From Eopsaltria australis (taxonomy: Eukaryota; Chordata; Aves; Passeriformes; Petroicidae): a stretch of DNA of 64,000 bases. Within the stretch, counting starts at the first letter, position 1. The number at the start of each line of letters is the position of its first letter. Location of the stretch: assembly GCA_034509425.1 (NCBI GenBank), contig JAVTVJ010000452.1, positions 682,001 through 746,000 of the forward strand, given 5' to 3'. A program made the position numbers and the translations under genes. The notes beneath the pieces are model-generated. The model was not told the DNA's origin and did no database searches. It saw nothing but the letters and a program-made list of their open reading frames with translations. Shown in pieces: positions 37,901 through 52,198 of this stretch.

Positions 37901-40900
37901 CACATAAACCACATAAACCATTGGAGAATGCAAATTACTAAAGTAAAGCAGATAACAAATGACTAAAGCAAAATGGCTAAGATAAGAAGAAAACACAAAA
38001 CCTACATCTGAAGCCAGTTTTTCAGCGCAAGGAATGCGTAGGGCAAAACAAATAGTTTAATATCTCTGGGAAAACAGAGGGGGAAAGAGAATGTATCATC
38101 CTAATGCAATAAAACAATATTATTTCTATGAGCTTTTTTGTTATTTTTTTACTAAATGAAAACTAAGAGAAAAGAAGGGCTAGTGAGATTGCAAAGCTGG
38201 AAGCCAATCTTGGGTCTGCATGGCTGGATCCAAGGGTGCTGTGAACAGATGGAGATAATTCTTTATGCAATAATGGGAGACATATTAACACAAACTAATA
38301 AGTAATACCTCTGTACTATAAGAAGCCAGGCTTCACAATCAAGCAATTTCCTCTCCTTAGAAGCTATGTCTTATTGTGTGTGTGTGGTCCCTGATGACTT
38401 GGCTCTGCAATTCATGCCTCTGTCATAACCTCATAAGAAGGGATAATTTGACAGATATATCCTTTATATATTGTTTCAAAAGGTACTACATTAGTCATGC
38501 ATTGCACATTCCTCTCATGTGCAATATATCCTTTCAACTTTCTTCTTTTTTCCCTTTGCATCTAAGTGGAAGTGAGATTTTTACAGGAAAAAAATTTGGA
38601 AACTTGCATTTGCTTCCCATTTTTGCCTTTGCAAAGTGGAGAGACCTCCTGCGAGGTCTGATGTTGCTGTATTAATAAAGTTAGTCAGGAATCAAGAGTA
38701 AGATCTGTGGGGTAGAAAAATCACAGCGCTCGCTGTTTTGACTGCAGTTACATGTTCAGTTTGAAAAAATGTTGTTGGAGCCCTGAAGCTGAATCCGAAG
38801 CATCATGAAAAGGAAACTGCTGAGGATAGATTGAGGTGGGTGGGAAATGGGTGTCTGAAAAGATGTGAGAAACAAAAGGGATGTGAAAAAGTTGCTTAGC
38901 TGCCTTGTCAGAAAAAAAAATAAGGAACTGTGGATTTCAACCTTTGCAAAAATTTCTGTGACAGTTCACAGCCTTCTGCCCTTCTTTCCTCTGAAGGCTG
39001 TACATGGAGTAACTCTAGGGAAATCAGAAGAGTCAAATCTATGGAAAGTGCCACAAAACCCTGCAGCCATCATGGCAAAGCATCACTGCTTTTCATGAGG
39101 AAAATAATTCTCAGGAACAAATAACATGAAACAATAGAATATAACTGATTAATCTGTCATTTGCTTTCATTTTCTTTTGTGAACACACATTTCTTTTCCT
39201 GTGAAGCAGCAGGGTAGTCACCCCCACAGTAATCCTCCCACTTCAGGATGAGCAGCTTTTCTCTGGAATGAGAGCAGCCAAAACAGAGCCACACCTGGGC
39301 CTGCTCCCTGTACTTCATCTGTTAACCAACATTCTGTGTGCATGTGTTTGCTTTATGGAATGCATGTTAGAACAGGAAGGCAGCACATTTCATCTACCTT
39401 TTATGTATACTCTTTTCCAAATAAATGCTCCGGAGATGTTTTCCTGGCGCACAGTTGGTTCTCTCAATCTACAGTCTGGCTCAGACACCAGGTTCTGAAA
39501 TCTATTTCCATCACACTTGGCCACAATGTTTGCATTCCTCGCTTGCCCCAGAGTCACTGCCACAGAGCTGGTGTGCTGCCTTTGCAGGTATCCCAGCACA
39601 GCCATGTGCTCTGGGGCCAGATCTTGGGCTCTGACTAAGGAATCCTGCTCTGTCCCAATGGGTAGTCTATTCTTTCCTTACCAGTCGTTATGGTTTAAAA
39701 GCTGTGTTCAGTTTTTCACAATTAATCAAATAAATGCTAAACCTACGCAACTGTTAGGAAACACTTGATAAAAATCACAGCTGAGAAAGTGAAGGAAGAA
39801 AGACTAATCCAAAGCAAACACTACTTTGCATAAGTTAAGAGATTAATACAGGGAGATGTATCATTCAATACAGAGCACTTCCCTTTGGACCACTTCCCTT
39901 TGGAGCACTCCATGGATTACTGCAAGTAAGTGCAATGCTATTCCACAGTTTTCACTTTTGTCCCCAGCTGTGCTATTAACAGTCTATGACAGTGAAGACA
40001 ATGATGTCTCTTGTGAGAAAATTATGAGGATGAGATAGAAGGTGTGGAAAAGGTATCCGGTAATTAAAGAAGAAATACTGATGTACATTTTTACTGCTAC
40101 AGAGGAAGCACATGTTCGTTTCTCAACTGTTCAACATGCTTGTAAAATATCCAGCCAATAGTATAAAACATTTGCCAGTGAGCCTAAAGTATTCAAGCAG
40201 AACATGAAAAATTACAAATGGATTTTGCAACAGTGAGCAGCTGGTGATAAAATGGTAGGTGGTTCTCAATGCTGATAAATTGATGTATGTGAGGAAAAAA
40301 ACAATCCTAATTCCGCAGCTACAGAAAACACCATTGACACCACCATGACCATCACCACTCCTACCATGAGCCTTAACTAATGCAGAATGTGTCCTGTGCT
40401 GGCTCACACTGCCTTGGTAGACTCATGAAAAAAACCTACCATAAGGAGTAAGTTGCAAAACTCTCCTAAAGTTGCCTGTCTTGCAGAAAAATATTATAGT
40501 CCACATCTGATACTGTCAGATACACCTGCTGCTCCAGACAGGTGATTTGGACTAGAGGATCAGGACTCTTTTCCCTTCAAACCCAGCTATGTAAAGACTG
40601 CATGGTCACACCATATATATCATATACAGCAACCTACTTACTGTACAAACATCCCCTGGCTGGGTCTTCCCTGCAGATTGGCACAGGGCGTATTAACATT
40701 CATGGAACTGTTACAAAAACTGTCTAATGCAAGGGAAGTGTCAGCAGTTGTCTATTTTTCCTTATGAATTTGCTTAGTTGAAGGATTATTAATGAAACAT
40801 CTGTGTCTTCTGTCCAGTCTACAAGAAGCAGGGTCTGAAGAAGGCATACAACTGCATTTTTTGTAATATAGTGCTATATTCTGATTTAGCCATAAGCAGT

Positions 40901-41029
40901 GAGGATTGAGATATTGGATTTCTAAGGGTTCCATTTCGTCAGCAGTTCAGTACTTAGAAGTACTTGTTGAAAACAGGCAGGTAGTTATCAGCATTATTAG
41001 ATAGGGGAAAGAGAACAGGACAGAACATC
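34906..41029. other. Gene-free AT-rich interval
   Basis: No exon is supported on either strand. The segment 39200-39650 is less AT-rich and has several overlapping open frames, but no domain and no consistent splice pair. Confidence 0.45.
39874..39904 (+). repeat. Short direct repeat
   Basis: The 15-base word CACTTCCCTTTGGA plus one flanking base occurs twice in tandem. It is a small local duplication with no visible function. Confidence 0.8.
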
Positions 41030-41450
41030 TCTCTGCCACTGTATAAAATCATAAGCTTTCCTATTTTGAATACTGTATACAGTTCAAGTGGTTGCCATAT
41101 AAAGAATGACTAAGTAGACCTAAATTCTTCAAGTGACAAAAAGATCAAGAGAAGATAACAAAGAAGTCAATAAAGAATAAGGAATGTGGGAAAATAAGTA
41201 CTGAGGAACAGTTCATTGTTCCTTTTGACATAAACTAGGGGACATTAGAGCTCAGTGAATGTCATAGTGGCTGGTGACAGGTTTAAAGCAAAGACAGATA
41301 CTTCACACATCACCTGCTTAAACTGTGGAGTTTAATGAAATGAGGAATAGAAAATACAAGATTTACATGAGTTCAAAAACACACTTAGGTAAATTTGTAT
41401 AAGAAAAAGCCTTCCCAAGATACTAAACACACAAGAATAATTCATTCTTT
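41030..41450 (+). mobile_element. Ancient CR1/L3-type LINE remnant
   Basis: The order of weakly conserved phrases matches the C-terminal ORF2 and 3' region of old amniote CR1-like LINEs. These are CTGCCACTGTATAAAATCAT, then TTTGAATACTGTATACAGTTC, then TGGCTGGTGACAGGTTTAAA, then ACTTCACACATCACCTGCTT and AACTGTGGAGTTTAATG. Divergence is high and no frame survives. It is probably much older than the avian-specific CR1 copies elsewhere in the window. The ends are approximate. Confidence 0.65.
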
Positions 41451-44400
41451 GAGTTCTTAAGAAATGCAGATGTACCTGTTGAAGACATAGTACAAACTAG
41501 ACAAACATTTGATTTGACACAGTACAAATTCTTGTATATCCTTACACGAAGTTAGGGAAGCCCAAGGTGACTGGATAGATATGTGGAAAAAGTAATGAAT
41601 GGTTCAGAGAAGCACTGCTCCTGGCTAGCTCATCAAGACGGGGTTTGGAGTGCTCTGCGACAGGGAAGGATGGGATTTACAGAGGAAGAGGTTTAACTGT
41701 CTGTGATTTCCTACTTTCCCCAGACAGTACTTTTTTGCTTCTTACAGCTCCTACCGTCAGTTTTCCCAGATGTCAGCCATCTGGGGTCTATGAACAGGAG
41801 AGAAAATACATTGTTGTATGGCAAAATGGGAATGTGTGCCTCTAGCTCCAGCCTCACGGTCCTCCCTTAGGATGGACTTGATTTGGAGATGGCTTAAAGG
41901 GAAGCAGCTTGTCTCATCATAAGATGCAACATGGTTGAAGGAGGAGCATCCTTGTCACAGGACCTGATGAAAAGGTAGCTAACCCCACAAAATATCAGAA
42001 CAGCATCTTGCCCTGACTAGTATCATGGGGACATAAATTTTAGCCTTTAGAGGAACTAGCAAGGATGACAGCAAAAACAGGAAGCTTATACTGTTCTGTT
42101 CCAGAGTCCATTAAAATTTGCCTAGTGAGAAATGGATTTGATTCCTCAAGCATATGATTTGTTCTCTCCAAAATAAGCCTATGATTACCCACATTTCAAA
42201 AGCTGTTCCATATGCCTCATAGTCTAAAAACTTGGTTTCCATTTACCTGGAAATGAATCACTGGACTTCATAGAAGAACTAAGAGGTTTTGTGCTTCTGG
42301 GAAATGAAACTCAGTAAAGTGCACATGTTGCCAAACAAAAAGTAATGCAAAAGAAAAATGGAATCCATATTTGACTGGGATCTACTACTAATTACTACAG
42401 ATGACTTACAGATCCGAGGCATATTTTCCTCAAGCAGGACAATATCTGTGTTCTTCGTGACAATACTAAGTGGGCAGGGAACAATACTGTTTCTGGCAGG
42501 CATAGAAACTGTTGCTGTCAGGCCGTGGTTCACGGGGCAGATGATACACAAGAGAAAGTTTCTTGCAATGTTCATTCGTTGTCTCCCTTTGTCTCAAGCT
42601 TCACACACACGAGCAGCACACACCCTTCACAAAAATTCACAACTGTCAGATTAGACATAGGGAATTGTGGTTATGAATTACATTACAATGAACATTCTTT
42701 TAGTGGCACTCCCACTTCGCTGTAGTTTTTCAGAATTCGATAAAATTGCCTATTACATTTAAAAGCCATTTCTTTTCAGACCTTAAGAAATAGATAAGGG
42801 AATGCTGCTGGGCCTGTATGCTGAGCCATGCACTAATTATCTCCTTTGAAGACTTGATGCAATGGGTCTTCATTTCTGTGAGCTGGAAAGAATATTTTCT
42901 GGAGAAAGAGAATGAAACCTTGTGAGTATCCAAAATAAATTATCTTGTAGTGTTTGGGTCTTTTAAAATACCAGAAACAAGCAAGGTACATTCTTCAAAC
43001 ACAGTCTCTACTTTTCTCTTGTATTGGAAACAGAACATTGCTAAGCTGGGGTACAGCAGAGCATCCATTCAGGAATCATAGAATCCTCTTTCATCTGAGG
43101 AAGTAACATAACAGCAGCAATTTTTGTACAGCTATTTCCTGTGTTACCCAATATGTCTGCACCAAGCAGTAGTAAACAGTCTTCACAAGTACATTTTTAT
43201 TATCTTTGTGATCTTTTTCATTGAATAAATCTTAGTCTGCTTTTGCAGCCTAAGTTGTATATATGCTGCAGCATAGCAACAGCTAGTTTTTGGTGAATAT
43301 TCCCCTGGCTGTAGAAGCAGATAAAAGTCTGATCACCCAAGTGCTTACAATTAAATGTCATCTGTAGCATAGCCTTAAAGAGCTAGAAATGGGCCTCTAG
43401 AAAGAAACTTGAGGGTCACAAAACAACACAGAAGTCAGCTGCCTGGAAATGTGACAAAGGATTTGAGTCAGGTTTGATATTTATGACAGTTTTCTGGTCA
43501 TCATTAACTCACGGCCTCAGGTTGAGTTTCTGAAGGAGGGGACTCTGAATGAGGTAGCTCATTTGGCACAGCTCAGTCTCATACCTTAAATAAGCCAAGA
43601 CAAAAAGCATGAATTTGGGAAACACATCTCAAATAACACTACAGAACATATATCCAGAAAAAAAGGCTGGCATTTTGTTTATAAAATAAAGTGAGGACAG
43701 ATAGCAGATTGCTGTCTGTGCTCTGACTTGGCCAGAGCAAGTTATCCTCAGTCTGGAAACCACAATAGTGCTGATCAGTCAATCTATCCTGACTTCCAGT
43801 AAATCTTTTTAGATTAGCCATATTCCCACAGAAATACAGTTAAGTCACTTCCTACTCAGCTACACGCTCAGCCATCTTAGAACATAGACAGAAGATGCTT
43901 GTATGGTCTAGAAATATTCTGAAATTTTCAGACAGTCATGGCTCATTAGTGTAAACTGGATAGGCCACAGGTAAGGAACTGGGCAGACAGAAGAACACAT
44001 CAGTGGAACATGCAGAACATTTATGGGTTGGTATGATATTGGAGACGTACAGAGAACCACACCTTTCCAGAATGAACTGGTATCAGTCCAATGAGAAGCC
44101 TCTCAGCTGTCCAGGGTCTTGCAGAAAAATATCAGTGAGTGAAAACTACAGATGTAGAAAGACATTCGGGATTTCACAATCTCACAACAAGGAATGTGAA
44201 CAGAGAACAGAAGAGGAAGAGCCACCTGAAAGGGAGCTGACTGCTACAAAAGTCCAGTGCAGTAAGATTCATTATAATATTAAGTAACTAAAGAAAATGA
44301 AAATGTACTTCTAAAAAATAAAGAGAAACTGACATAATGCAAAAGAAAGAAAAAAGAAAAAGCTCTGTAAAGTTTCACTAGTTTTAAGGGGGCAAATGGT

Positions 44401-47400
44401 CATGAAAGAACTATCAAGGTTCTGTGGCTGTTGTGCACCTTGGTGTTTCTCCACTTTTTTGAACCACCTTTGCTTTCTCTCACCACTAGGAGGACTATTA
44501 TTATTGAAGACAGGAATAAAAATGGCAGGCTGTTTCCACAGGCTGTTGTAAGATGACTTGTTGAAGACCCAACAAACTGTGAAGTCCCATAGGTAAGGAG
44601 CCCATAGACTCACTGAAGAGGACTTCCTCTTATACAGAAAGGTTCTGGGTCAGTTTGCCTCCCACTCATCCTGGCTTTGTGCCCCATGAAGAAGGGGACA
44701 AGATAGTGTATAACAGGGATGAAAGTGAGAAGCCATCAGGTGGGGAAAATGTATATATTGGGTGCAGAGCAGCACATCTGTGCTTACTCTCCACTCATTT
44801 TCCCATTTACCTGGATGTTCTGAGTGAGGAGTAGCTGTGAGTCAGGAATGTGAATCACACCCGGGCTGGCCAACTTCACCTCCGCCTTCCCTCTCATGCC
44901 TCACCTCCAGTCTTTGGCCCCTCCAGTCCATCTCCCCTGCCGCACCTCCAGGCATCCCTGCCTCGATTTTTGCATGTCCACATCATTCTTCATCCTTTAT
45001 GGGCTTCCTTCTGCAGGCTCCATATACAGCATTTCCTTCTGAGTGCATATCCCTACCTGTACCCATGACTCAAAGTACATTCTCCTCATCTTTTATCTAG
45101 CCATCCAATCTCTGAGCATTCTTTTTGCTTTTCATCCTTTCTACTTCCAAACATGTCCTGTCAAGGAATCTCTCATGACAAAACTGTTCATCAAGCACAA
45201 ATCTAGGTTCTGAATGAATATAAGCAATGTAAGCAAAGCTTGGAAATCTCTGCAGTGTGTGGTCAGACACTAGAACCTGTGAAATATATGAGAATGGTGG
45301 CTATCAACCCAAAGGCAGGAGGGTTTTTTTCATTGCATTGACTATGATATAAAAAGATGTAAAACCTTAGAGTACTCATGTGGAGACAGCAATGGGGAAC
45401 ACAATCCCATCCACAGCTGATTTTGAGAACTGACTTTTAGAAGTTAGATAGAAACTTATACAACTTTAAAAGAGGGTGGTTCAGGTTTCATTCTTTAGAA
45501 TGTAGTCAATGATGGAAAATATATCTGACAAATTTCACCTATTAAAAAAAGTAGTCTATAGAAATTATCATCTTTATCTCAGTAGACAAGATGTCCTGGT
45601 TTTACTGTATCAGCTGTATATTAAGAAGTCATTTAGTCCATATAAGATGGAGAATTAATCTGTCTGATGGTTCCTAGAAAATAATAATTTCTAGAGTGCT
45701 TGTGAATCCAATGACAGAACTGACCCTTGTTCATTTGGTTAAAGTTTTCCAAAAATGGCACTTAGTGCCACATGAAAGGGCCTATTCCTGCAAAATATGA
45801 GTCAGCGATACTGGCAGTGGCTTGAAGTGGTCGAAAACCAGCAGGGGGATGGGAGGAATAGCTCCCATTACTGCTACTGAACTTGTTCCAGTACTTCATT
45901 GAACACAGCAGCTTTATATGTTTGCACTTAAGGGCTTTCTGGGTAAGGGAGAGAAATTGTTTTCTTAGTCCAGGAAAGGTATTTCTGTGTAGAATAAAGA
46001 AACTTACAGGGGATCTGATATATAAGATAAAGTCACCTATTTTTTAGGCCAGCTGTTACAGGATATGAGTAAGAGGAACTTTTAATACTAAATTGAAGCA
46101 AGTACATTTGTTAAGCACAGGTTTTTTAGATTCCAGGTTGAAGTCTATTTTCAGGTATGACAATTCAGTCAGTCTGCCAGCTAAGGACCTAGCAAGCAGA
46201 ACTGTTGGCACTCCCCTAGAGCTGAGCTCCTTCCCTTCTGCTGGCTCACATAGGCCTGATTTTGTAGTCCAGGAAGTGAAATCAGCAGTAAAATAGTCCT
46301 TCAAAAGTAGTCATAATTTCTCTTCCCATTTATTTCCTTGAAGTAGTTTATCAGAAGTCCAAAAAAGAGGTCAGGAACATAGCCTGCAGAGCAGGACTAA
46401 TTCTGCTGTGGCTGTTGTTACGGCTTGGTGAATACACAGCTACTCTAATGAGGGATGTGGCAATTCAAGCAGGGCACTCAGCTGTAACTTGCTGATATCA
46501 AGGAATTGTATGCATTACTGCAAATAAAGATGCCTAGAATACTGCAGCAGCACTAGACTGGTTTCCCACACCAGACTACATGTCAGCATAGCGAGAAAGT
46601 CCCTAAGTAAGCAAAACAAAATTGCCTTAATTTGTCAACTTTAAATGTTAGTTTCAGGTTTGTGCAATGCATTAGACATAACAGAAAGTCTTAAAAAGAT
46701 TACTAAAAAGCATCTTATGAGTGTTGTGCTGTATCTTGAAACTCTGGTACGTGCTAAGATCTCAGAAGAACTGGGGCATTGATGCTCTGTGATAGTAGTA
46801 AGAATGTACACATGAAATGGAGAACAAATACATGCAGGTTATCTCAAAATAGTGTGATTGGACTGGGCCCACAATAAGCAACAGGGGAATTTCCTTCAAC
46901 AAAGGAATGGAGGCATTAGAGAACTAGCCAAGTCTATAGGCAACACATAGGGGATTTTTGCATTTCACTATTGCTACAACACGTTTACTTGTGTGTTGGT
47001 CAATATTTCAAAACTGTTGCATATTTGGGGTGAGAAAAAGAAAACATCTCCGTGGTCAGCAGAGTCTAATGAATACTTTTCGAGTTGGGAAAGATTTTAG
47101 TACCACTTTCTTTCAGGACAGACCTACCAGTGTTTAAAAAATTTAAATGTCTTTACTTTTGTAGCTATGAAGTCACAAGAACAGTAGAGATGTAACTTCT
47201 TTAGAAAATACCATACCTGAGTGGAACTTCTTCAAAATGTGTTACATTTATGGGGTGATCCAGTCACCATCTGGGAGAGTGTGAAGAGCTGGTCCCAGGG
47301 GGAGCAGGAATTTTGTAATTAGAGGAGACAATGTTTGCCTGAAGCAATTAAAAAAGGACTAATTAGAAAGAATCTGCTCTGGAGTCAGTCAGAAGAGCTA

Positions 47401-50113
47401 CCAGCAATTTTCTCACTACATGAATGCAAACAGGCAGACCTGAGTCAAAGCACAGAAATACTATTAAGGATTATTTGCAAACATTTGCCGTAAGCAGGAA
47501 TGTTGTAGTGGTAAGCATTTAGGTTGAGTTGCCTAGACCTTTAAAACAGGTATCCCAGCAGAATGAAATATGCCTGGAAACTACCTGTCTCTCTGCAGTG
47601 ACCATTGTGGGAGCCTAGACCAGTATCTTTGGATGAACACTTTACTTTCAGGTTAAGTGACATCTGCTATGTCCACCAGCCAAATTTTCCTGTAAAACAG
47701 GACCATGCCTGGTCATACTCTTTGGTATTTTCAGCACTGCAACTAACAAGAGATGATATACTGCAAGAGAGTCAGTGTCTGTGCAGCTGAAACAGGATTT
47801 TCTCATTGAAACCATAGAGCTTAGTACAGCTGTTGTTGCTTCAGGACCTCAGACGAGCTTGTTATTGGAGGTGGTGTTTTGCCTTAGTCTTAGATACACC
47901 TGTGTCATTTTAATTCATTTTCAGTCTGAGGACATATTCATTAAGTTGGTCTTAAAACATCATGGCAATAAAAAAATCACTCTGTACAAATCAACCTTTT
48001 CTGCAGGAAACACTTTTCCACTGGAAGGAAGTGAAGAGAGTAGTGTTATGATGCTCTCTCAGCTGGATGGCCTAGTGTCTTGTTTCTGGCTGCAGCCTGA
48101 AAGGTATTAGAGGAAAAGCAGGTGTGTCTGGATAGGTCAGAGATTCAGCTTCACAAAGAATGTAACTAAGTGCTTTAGGAAAGCTGCCCTGACACCTCTG
48201 CTTATGGAGCTGCAGCACTGCTAGGAATGAGATAGATCTAATAGACATGCAGTCTAAACAATAAAGCTTCTACATCAGAGTAAAGCAGAACTTGATCTCT
48301 CCAGGGCACCTCAAAAAATCTTGTTTCAACACAGTGGATATGTCTCTTAAATGTGTCAATGAGTGTCTTGAAACAAAACAAAACAAACATATTTAAAAAC
48401 CCCACACATTCAAATGGAAAATACTTTTTATTGATCAACTTCTTTTTCCAGACCCTTACTCCTCACCCATATTCCTGATCTCACATGGTCAATTCCACAT
48501 CGTTTCAGGATATGCTATTAATCATCTTTTAGTTTACTTTATTCCAATGTTACGCAACAGGAAGGATGTTTGACAGGACTATTCAGTGAAATAAAGGCCA
48601 AATATTTGATAATCAGTACAGTGTGTAATATTATCCTGAACAATTGAGTATAAATACTGATATAATGGGGAAGAATATTTCCATGATTTCCATTAAACTG
48701 TTTCCTTCTTCACCAGATTTCCACAAGACAGTTTTAAATAGCTATCAAACCAAAGACATGTACCACCTCAGACAAATGGGAAAATTATCTCCAAAGCAAA
48801 CACAAATGCAAACACAGAAAGCAGTTGTTAGATATACTTAAAGAATATGATCTGTCATGGTGAGATCATCAGAATGGCATGAGAAAATCAAGACAGGAAA
48901 TTGCAAAGAAGAATAATGTATCAAAGCTGAGAAAACTTCATCCATTCTTCATTTCTCAAAAACCTTGGCTTATGGTTTAAAAATGAAGGTTACAAACAAG
49001 ACAATCTGAAATACGTATTCTATAGGTACACGAAGTACAATGAAAGTGCTCACTTATAGCATATTTTGTATAAAATACTACTTTAGATGGGAAATGTGGA
49101 CCTGATTTTCTAAGTGATCTAATACATTTTTTTTGTTTTGAAATACTGGGAAATAAGGAATCATAATCTGAATTCATCATATTAGAGTAGGCTCAACTTG
49201 CTAAATTCTTGCTAAATTATTCTCACTCATGAGAATAATCTCACAGTAATTAGAAACTACTATCATGAGAGGTGACCAGTTAGAAAAGATTTGCAAGTTG
49301 CAGTAAAATACGATGCTGAGAAGATACTGAGGACCTTGAAAACATGTTAAATTCAGTGCAAGGATTGCACACTCTTCATCCTAGGAGAAAAACAGAAGAG
49401 GAAAGATGATTGTTGTGAGGTTATTTTGTCCGAAGCATGAAAAAGTTCATTGCATTCATATATAGTTGGTGTAAAATAACAAATCTAACCATTTGTCTGC
49501 AGCTTGTGTACTTGACTGTCACAGTTCAAACAGTGCTTATATGACCAAATAAACAAAACCAGGATACTTTATTCTGAATGGTGTCTTCTGACAAGGGAAA
49601 AGCCAAAGACTGCCTCAAAGTAGGGATGGTAGCCCCTTCTCAACCACGAGGCTGGTTTGCAAGGCTACATCTTTTCCTATCTTTGAATAAGGCTTTTTCA
49701 GACCATCTCTATTTTCTCTGGAGTTCTAGGTAGCTCCCACTCTTCTAGGTTAGCTCTGAAAAGTATCCTTAAAGGATGAGAATTTTTAAGGGCTAAGGGT
49801 CTACCAAATCATACCTGCATCGCCTGCGTTAATTACTGATTTGTCTGTAGCCTAGGAGACGTGTTTTGTAAAGGACTGTGGCAATGAGAAGCAGCCCTGG
49901 AACAGCTGAGCAGATGTGTCTAATCAGTGAGAGCACAGAGGGATCTGACCTGCATGCAAACATCAGCACGAAAGCAGGGAACAGGTGCTAATAATGTGAA
50001 TATCATGCACAGCAAATCTGAGCTTGTTTCAGGGCTCTCAAAGGTTGTGTTGTTACTTTACAAACTTCTCACTTGCACTGGTTATTTGCCTTCCTTTCTC
50101 CTCACTTTGGCAG
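41451..50113. other. Gene-free AT-rich interval
   Basis: I searched this stretch on the minus strand for downstream exons of the receptor gene (a hydrophobic membrane exon or a SEFIR domain exon) and saw none. Open frames such as 42358-42654 and 47775-48110 on the plus strand have no recognisable family. A C/T-rich stretch lies at 44870-45170. Confidence 0.45.
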
Positions 50114-50212
50114 CAAGGCAGCTACCTCTGATTCCAAACTGAACTGCAAAGAGAGAAACCAAGAGAAGAGAGAGCACAGGAGCAACGAATGTCTTCTGTG
50201 GGAAAGGGAGAG
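50114..50212 (+). other. Exon-like segment on the plus strand, unassigned
   Basis: A long pyrimidine tract ending in CACTTTGGCAG precedes a 99-base segment that is closed by GGGAGAG and a good donor, GTAAGA. One of three frames is open and gives a charged Lys/Glu/Arg-rich peptide with no known motif. No partner exon was found, so this is at best a guess at a non-coding RNA exon or a chance pairing of splice sites. Confidence 0.2.
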
Positions 50213-51677
50213 GTAAGAACCTGATATTCTTTCTAGCTATATACAAAATTCATTCAGATATTCCTTCTGTTCCTGTAGCAAGGCCAGGGATATGATTTCA
50301 AGATTAAAAAGTCCACCCATTCCCACAGATGTTTTAAACTGTACATGAGATGGATACCTGTGTGTCATGGTCTTTGCTGGGTTTCCATCACTGTATGACT
50401 GACCATGAAAACCTGAGGGAACAAGTTCAAATATAGGTTGCCATTTTGTTTCCGTTATGATTCATGTACTTATTCTCAGAGTAACTGATATGGGTTATTG
50501 TTTCATAAAAAATACGTAAGCTTCTTATTTCAAAGGTGAAATAATGTCTCAAATTGCTCGACTTTATTAAATAGAACCCAGAAAAGTGATCAGAAGATAT
50601 ATAAAATTTAAAAGGAACACAAAGTTTTGCCTCCAAGTCAATGCTATTAAATGCAAATTTAAAAAAAGAACACCATTTTCCCATTTCCATTCTTTGTAGA
50701 GCAAACAAGACCAAGCTATTGTAATTCCCAAAACACAGCTACTTACAGAAAAATGCAATCCATTGTAGAATAATAAATTCTACATGCCAGAAAGCTCTTC
50801 TTGAAGCCTGGGTAAAGAGGAGCCTTCCTGATGGTTAGACACACTGCGTTTTTTATAATAGATGTTGTTATGACTGGAATCTTGTTTTTTTAATAACATC
50901 ATGAGACTTTTGGACACACTGACAGTGCTTGGTATCTTTAACAGTAACGCTTAACATGCACATTTCTATTTTACAGAGATGTACACAGTAAGTATTTTCA
51001 CTGCTTCACTATGCCATTACAATATTTGTCATTTGCTTTGACATTTGTGTAAACTGTATTGTCACAGATTGCAAACAAATCTCAAGGTGAATATTGCCTT
51101 CACCTTCACATGGATGGCTTTTCTTAACATCTTAGGTCCAAACATAACAGCATCCCATTGTAACGATTATTATTTTTGGTGACTCTTAAGAAGCTTTCGT
51201 CATGTCCTGATTTTAAAAGGCTAATATTTAAGAAATACTTTTGTTATAGAACATACGCATTTAAGAATAAAAACTTTGTAGTTTTGCACAGGGAACTACA
51301 TTCAGACTATAAATTCAAGCTCCCTTCTTTTTATTATCAGGCTTCCAAATCTAAAGCTGTAGTTAACTGGCAAGTGTTTTCAGACAACAGGGAAAATCTG
51401 TCACAAACTTACTATATTTGCAGTGAACTGGAAGGGGATGTTGGGTGGTTGATTGTGTGAGTTTGGGGAAGTTTTTTTGCAATGCTCAGAAGGAGGCTTC
51501 TCTCAGCATGATTCCTCTTAGACTTTTCAGTTCTAAATTAGTCAATCCACTGCTGTACTGCGCACCATAAACCCCACAGCCTTATTTTGCTCTGAATTCA
51601 CTAACTTCTACACTTTACTTTCAGGGCTTAGAGATTTTGGAATTTTCTGACTCCACAGTGTATCTGAGTGTACCTCA

Positions 51678-51734
<57 letters not shown>
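51678..51734 (+). repeat. (AAT)19 microsatellite
   Basis: Nineteen uninterrupted AAT units, 57 bases. The perfect repeat suggests an unstable, probably polymorphic locus. It lies just 3' of the receptor gene as read on the minus strand. Confidence 0.98.
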
Positions 51735-51735
<1 letters not shown>

Positions 51736-51754
51736 TCCAGAAGCAAACCTTTGC

Positions 51755-51831
51755 TTACTGGACAGTGGAGGGAAGTGCTGCTGTCCCATTAGCAGAGGTG
51801 AGGAACTGACAGCAGGGCTGTGCTGCAGTCA
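51755..51831 (-). CDS. Weak candidate for the next or last exon of the IL-17 receptor E-like gene
   Basis: The preceding exon ends one base into a codon. Here a minus-strand acceptor (CTGCTGCCATTGCAG) is followed by a segment that is open in exactly the needed phase for 25 codons and then meets TAA. The peptide has two adjacent cysteines and one N-x-T site but no resemblance to the family's membrane or SEFIR region. A usable donor (GTAAGC) overlaps the stop, so it could also be internal. Support is only phase, acceptor and openness. Confidence 0.22.
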
Positions 51832-52198
51832 CTGCAATGGCAGCAGAGTGTGCCTCTTGCCAAGGTGTGTTATTAACTAGTTACCTCACGTACTGACAGC
51901 AAGGTAAATACAGGTGTGACACACAGAACCTGGCACAGGGTGGAAAATTCACCCAGGAAGCAGAGGCAGCAGCCAGCCAGCCACACAAGTTGCCCTTGCA
52001 GAGCCAGTTAAAGTAGCTCATGAGGTACATGAATCCGTTGTTTATAAAGGAATCTGAGCATATCTAACTCTCATGCACACATTTACATTCAGTCAGGTGG
52101 ATCCCACCTCAGCTTTCCAGTGAAAACACGCTTCACCTGAAATGTTCTCTTCTACAGAATCAAGACCCAATGCTTCTTTTGTTAAAATGCATACTTAC

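Noticed and set aside
47775..48110. 111-codon plus-strand open frame
   Set aside because: It has no family resemblance, no splice partner and no supporting context.
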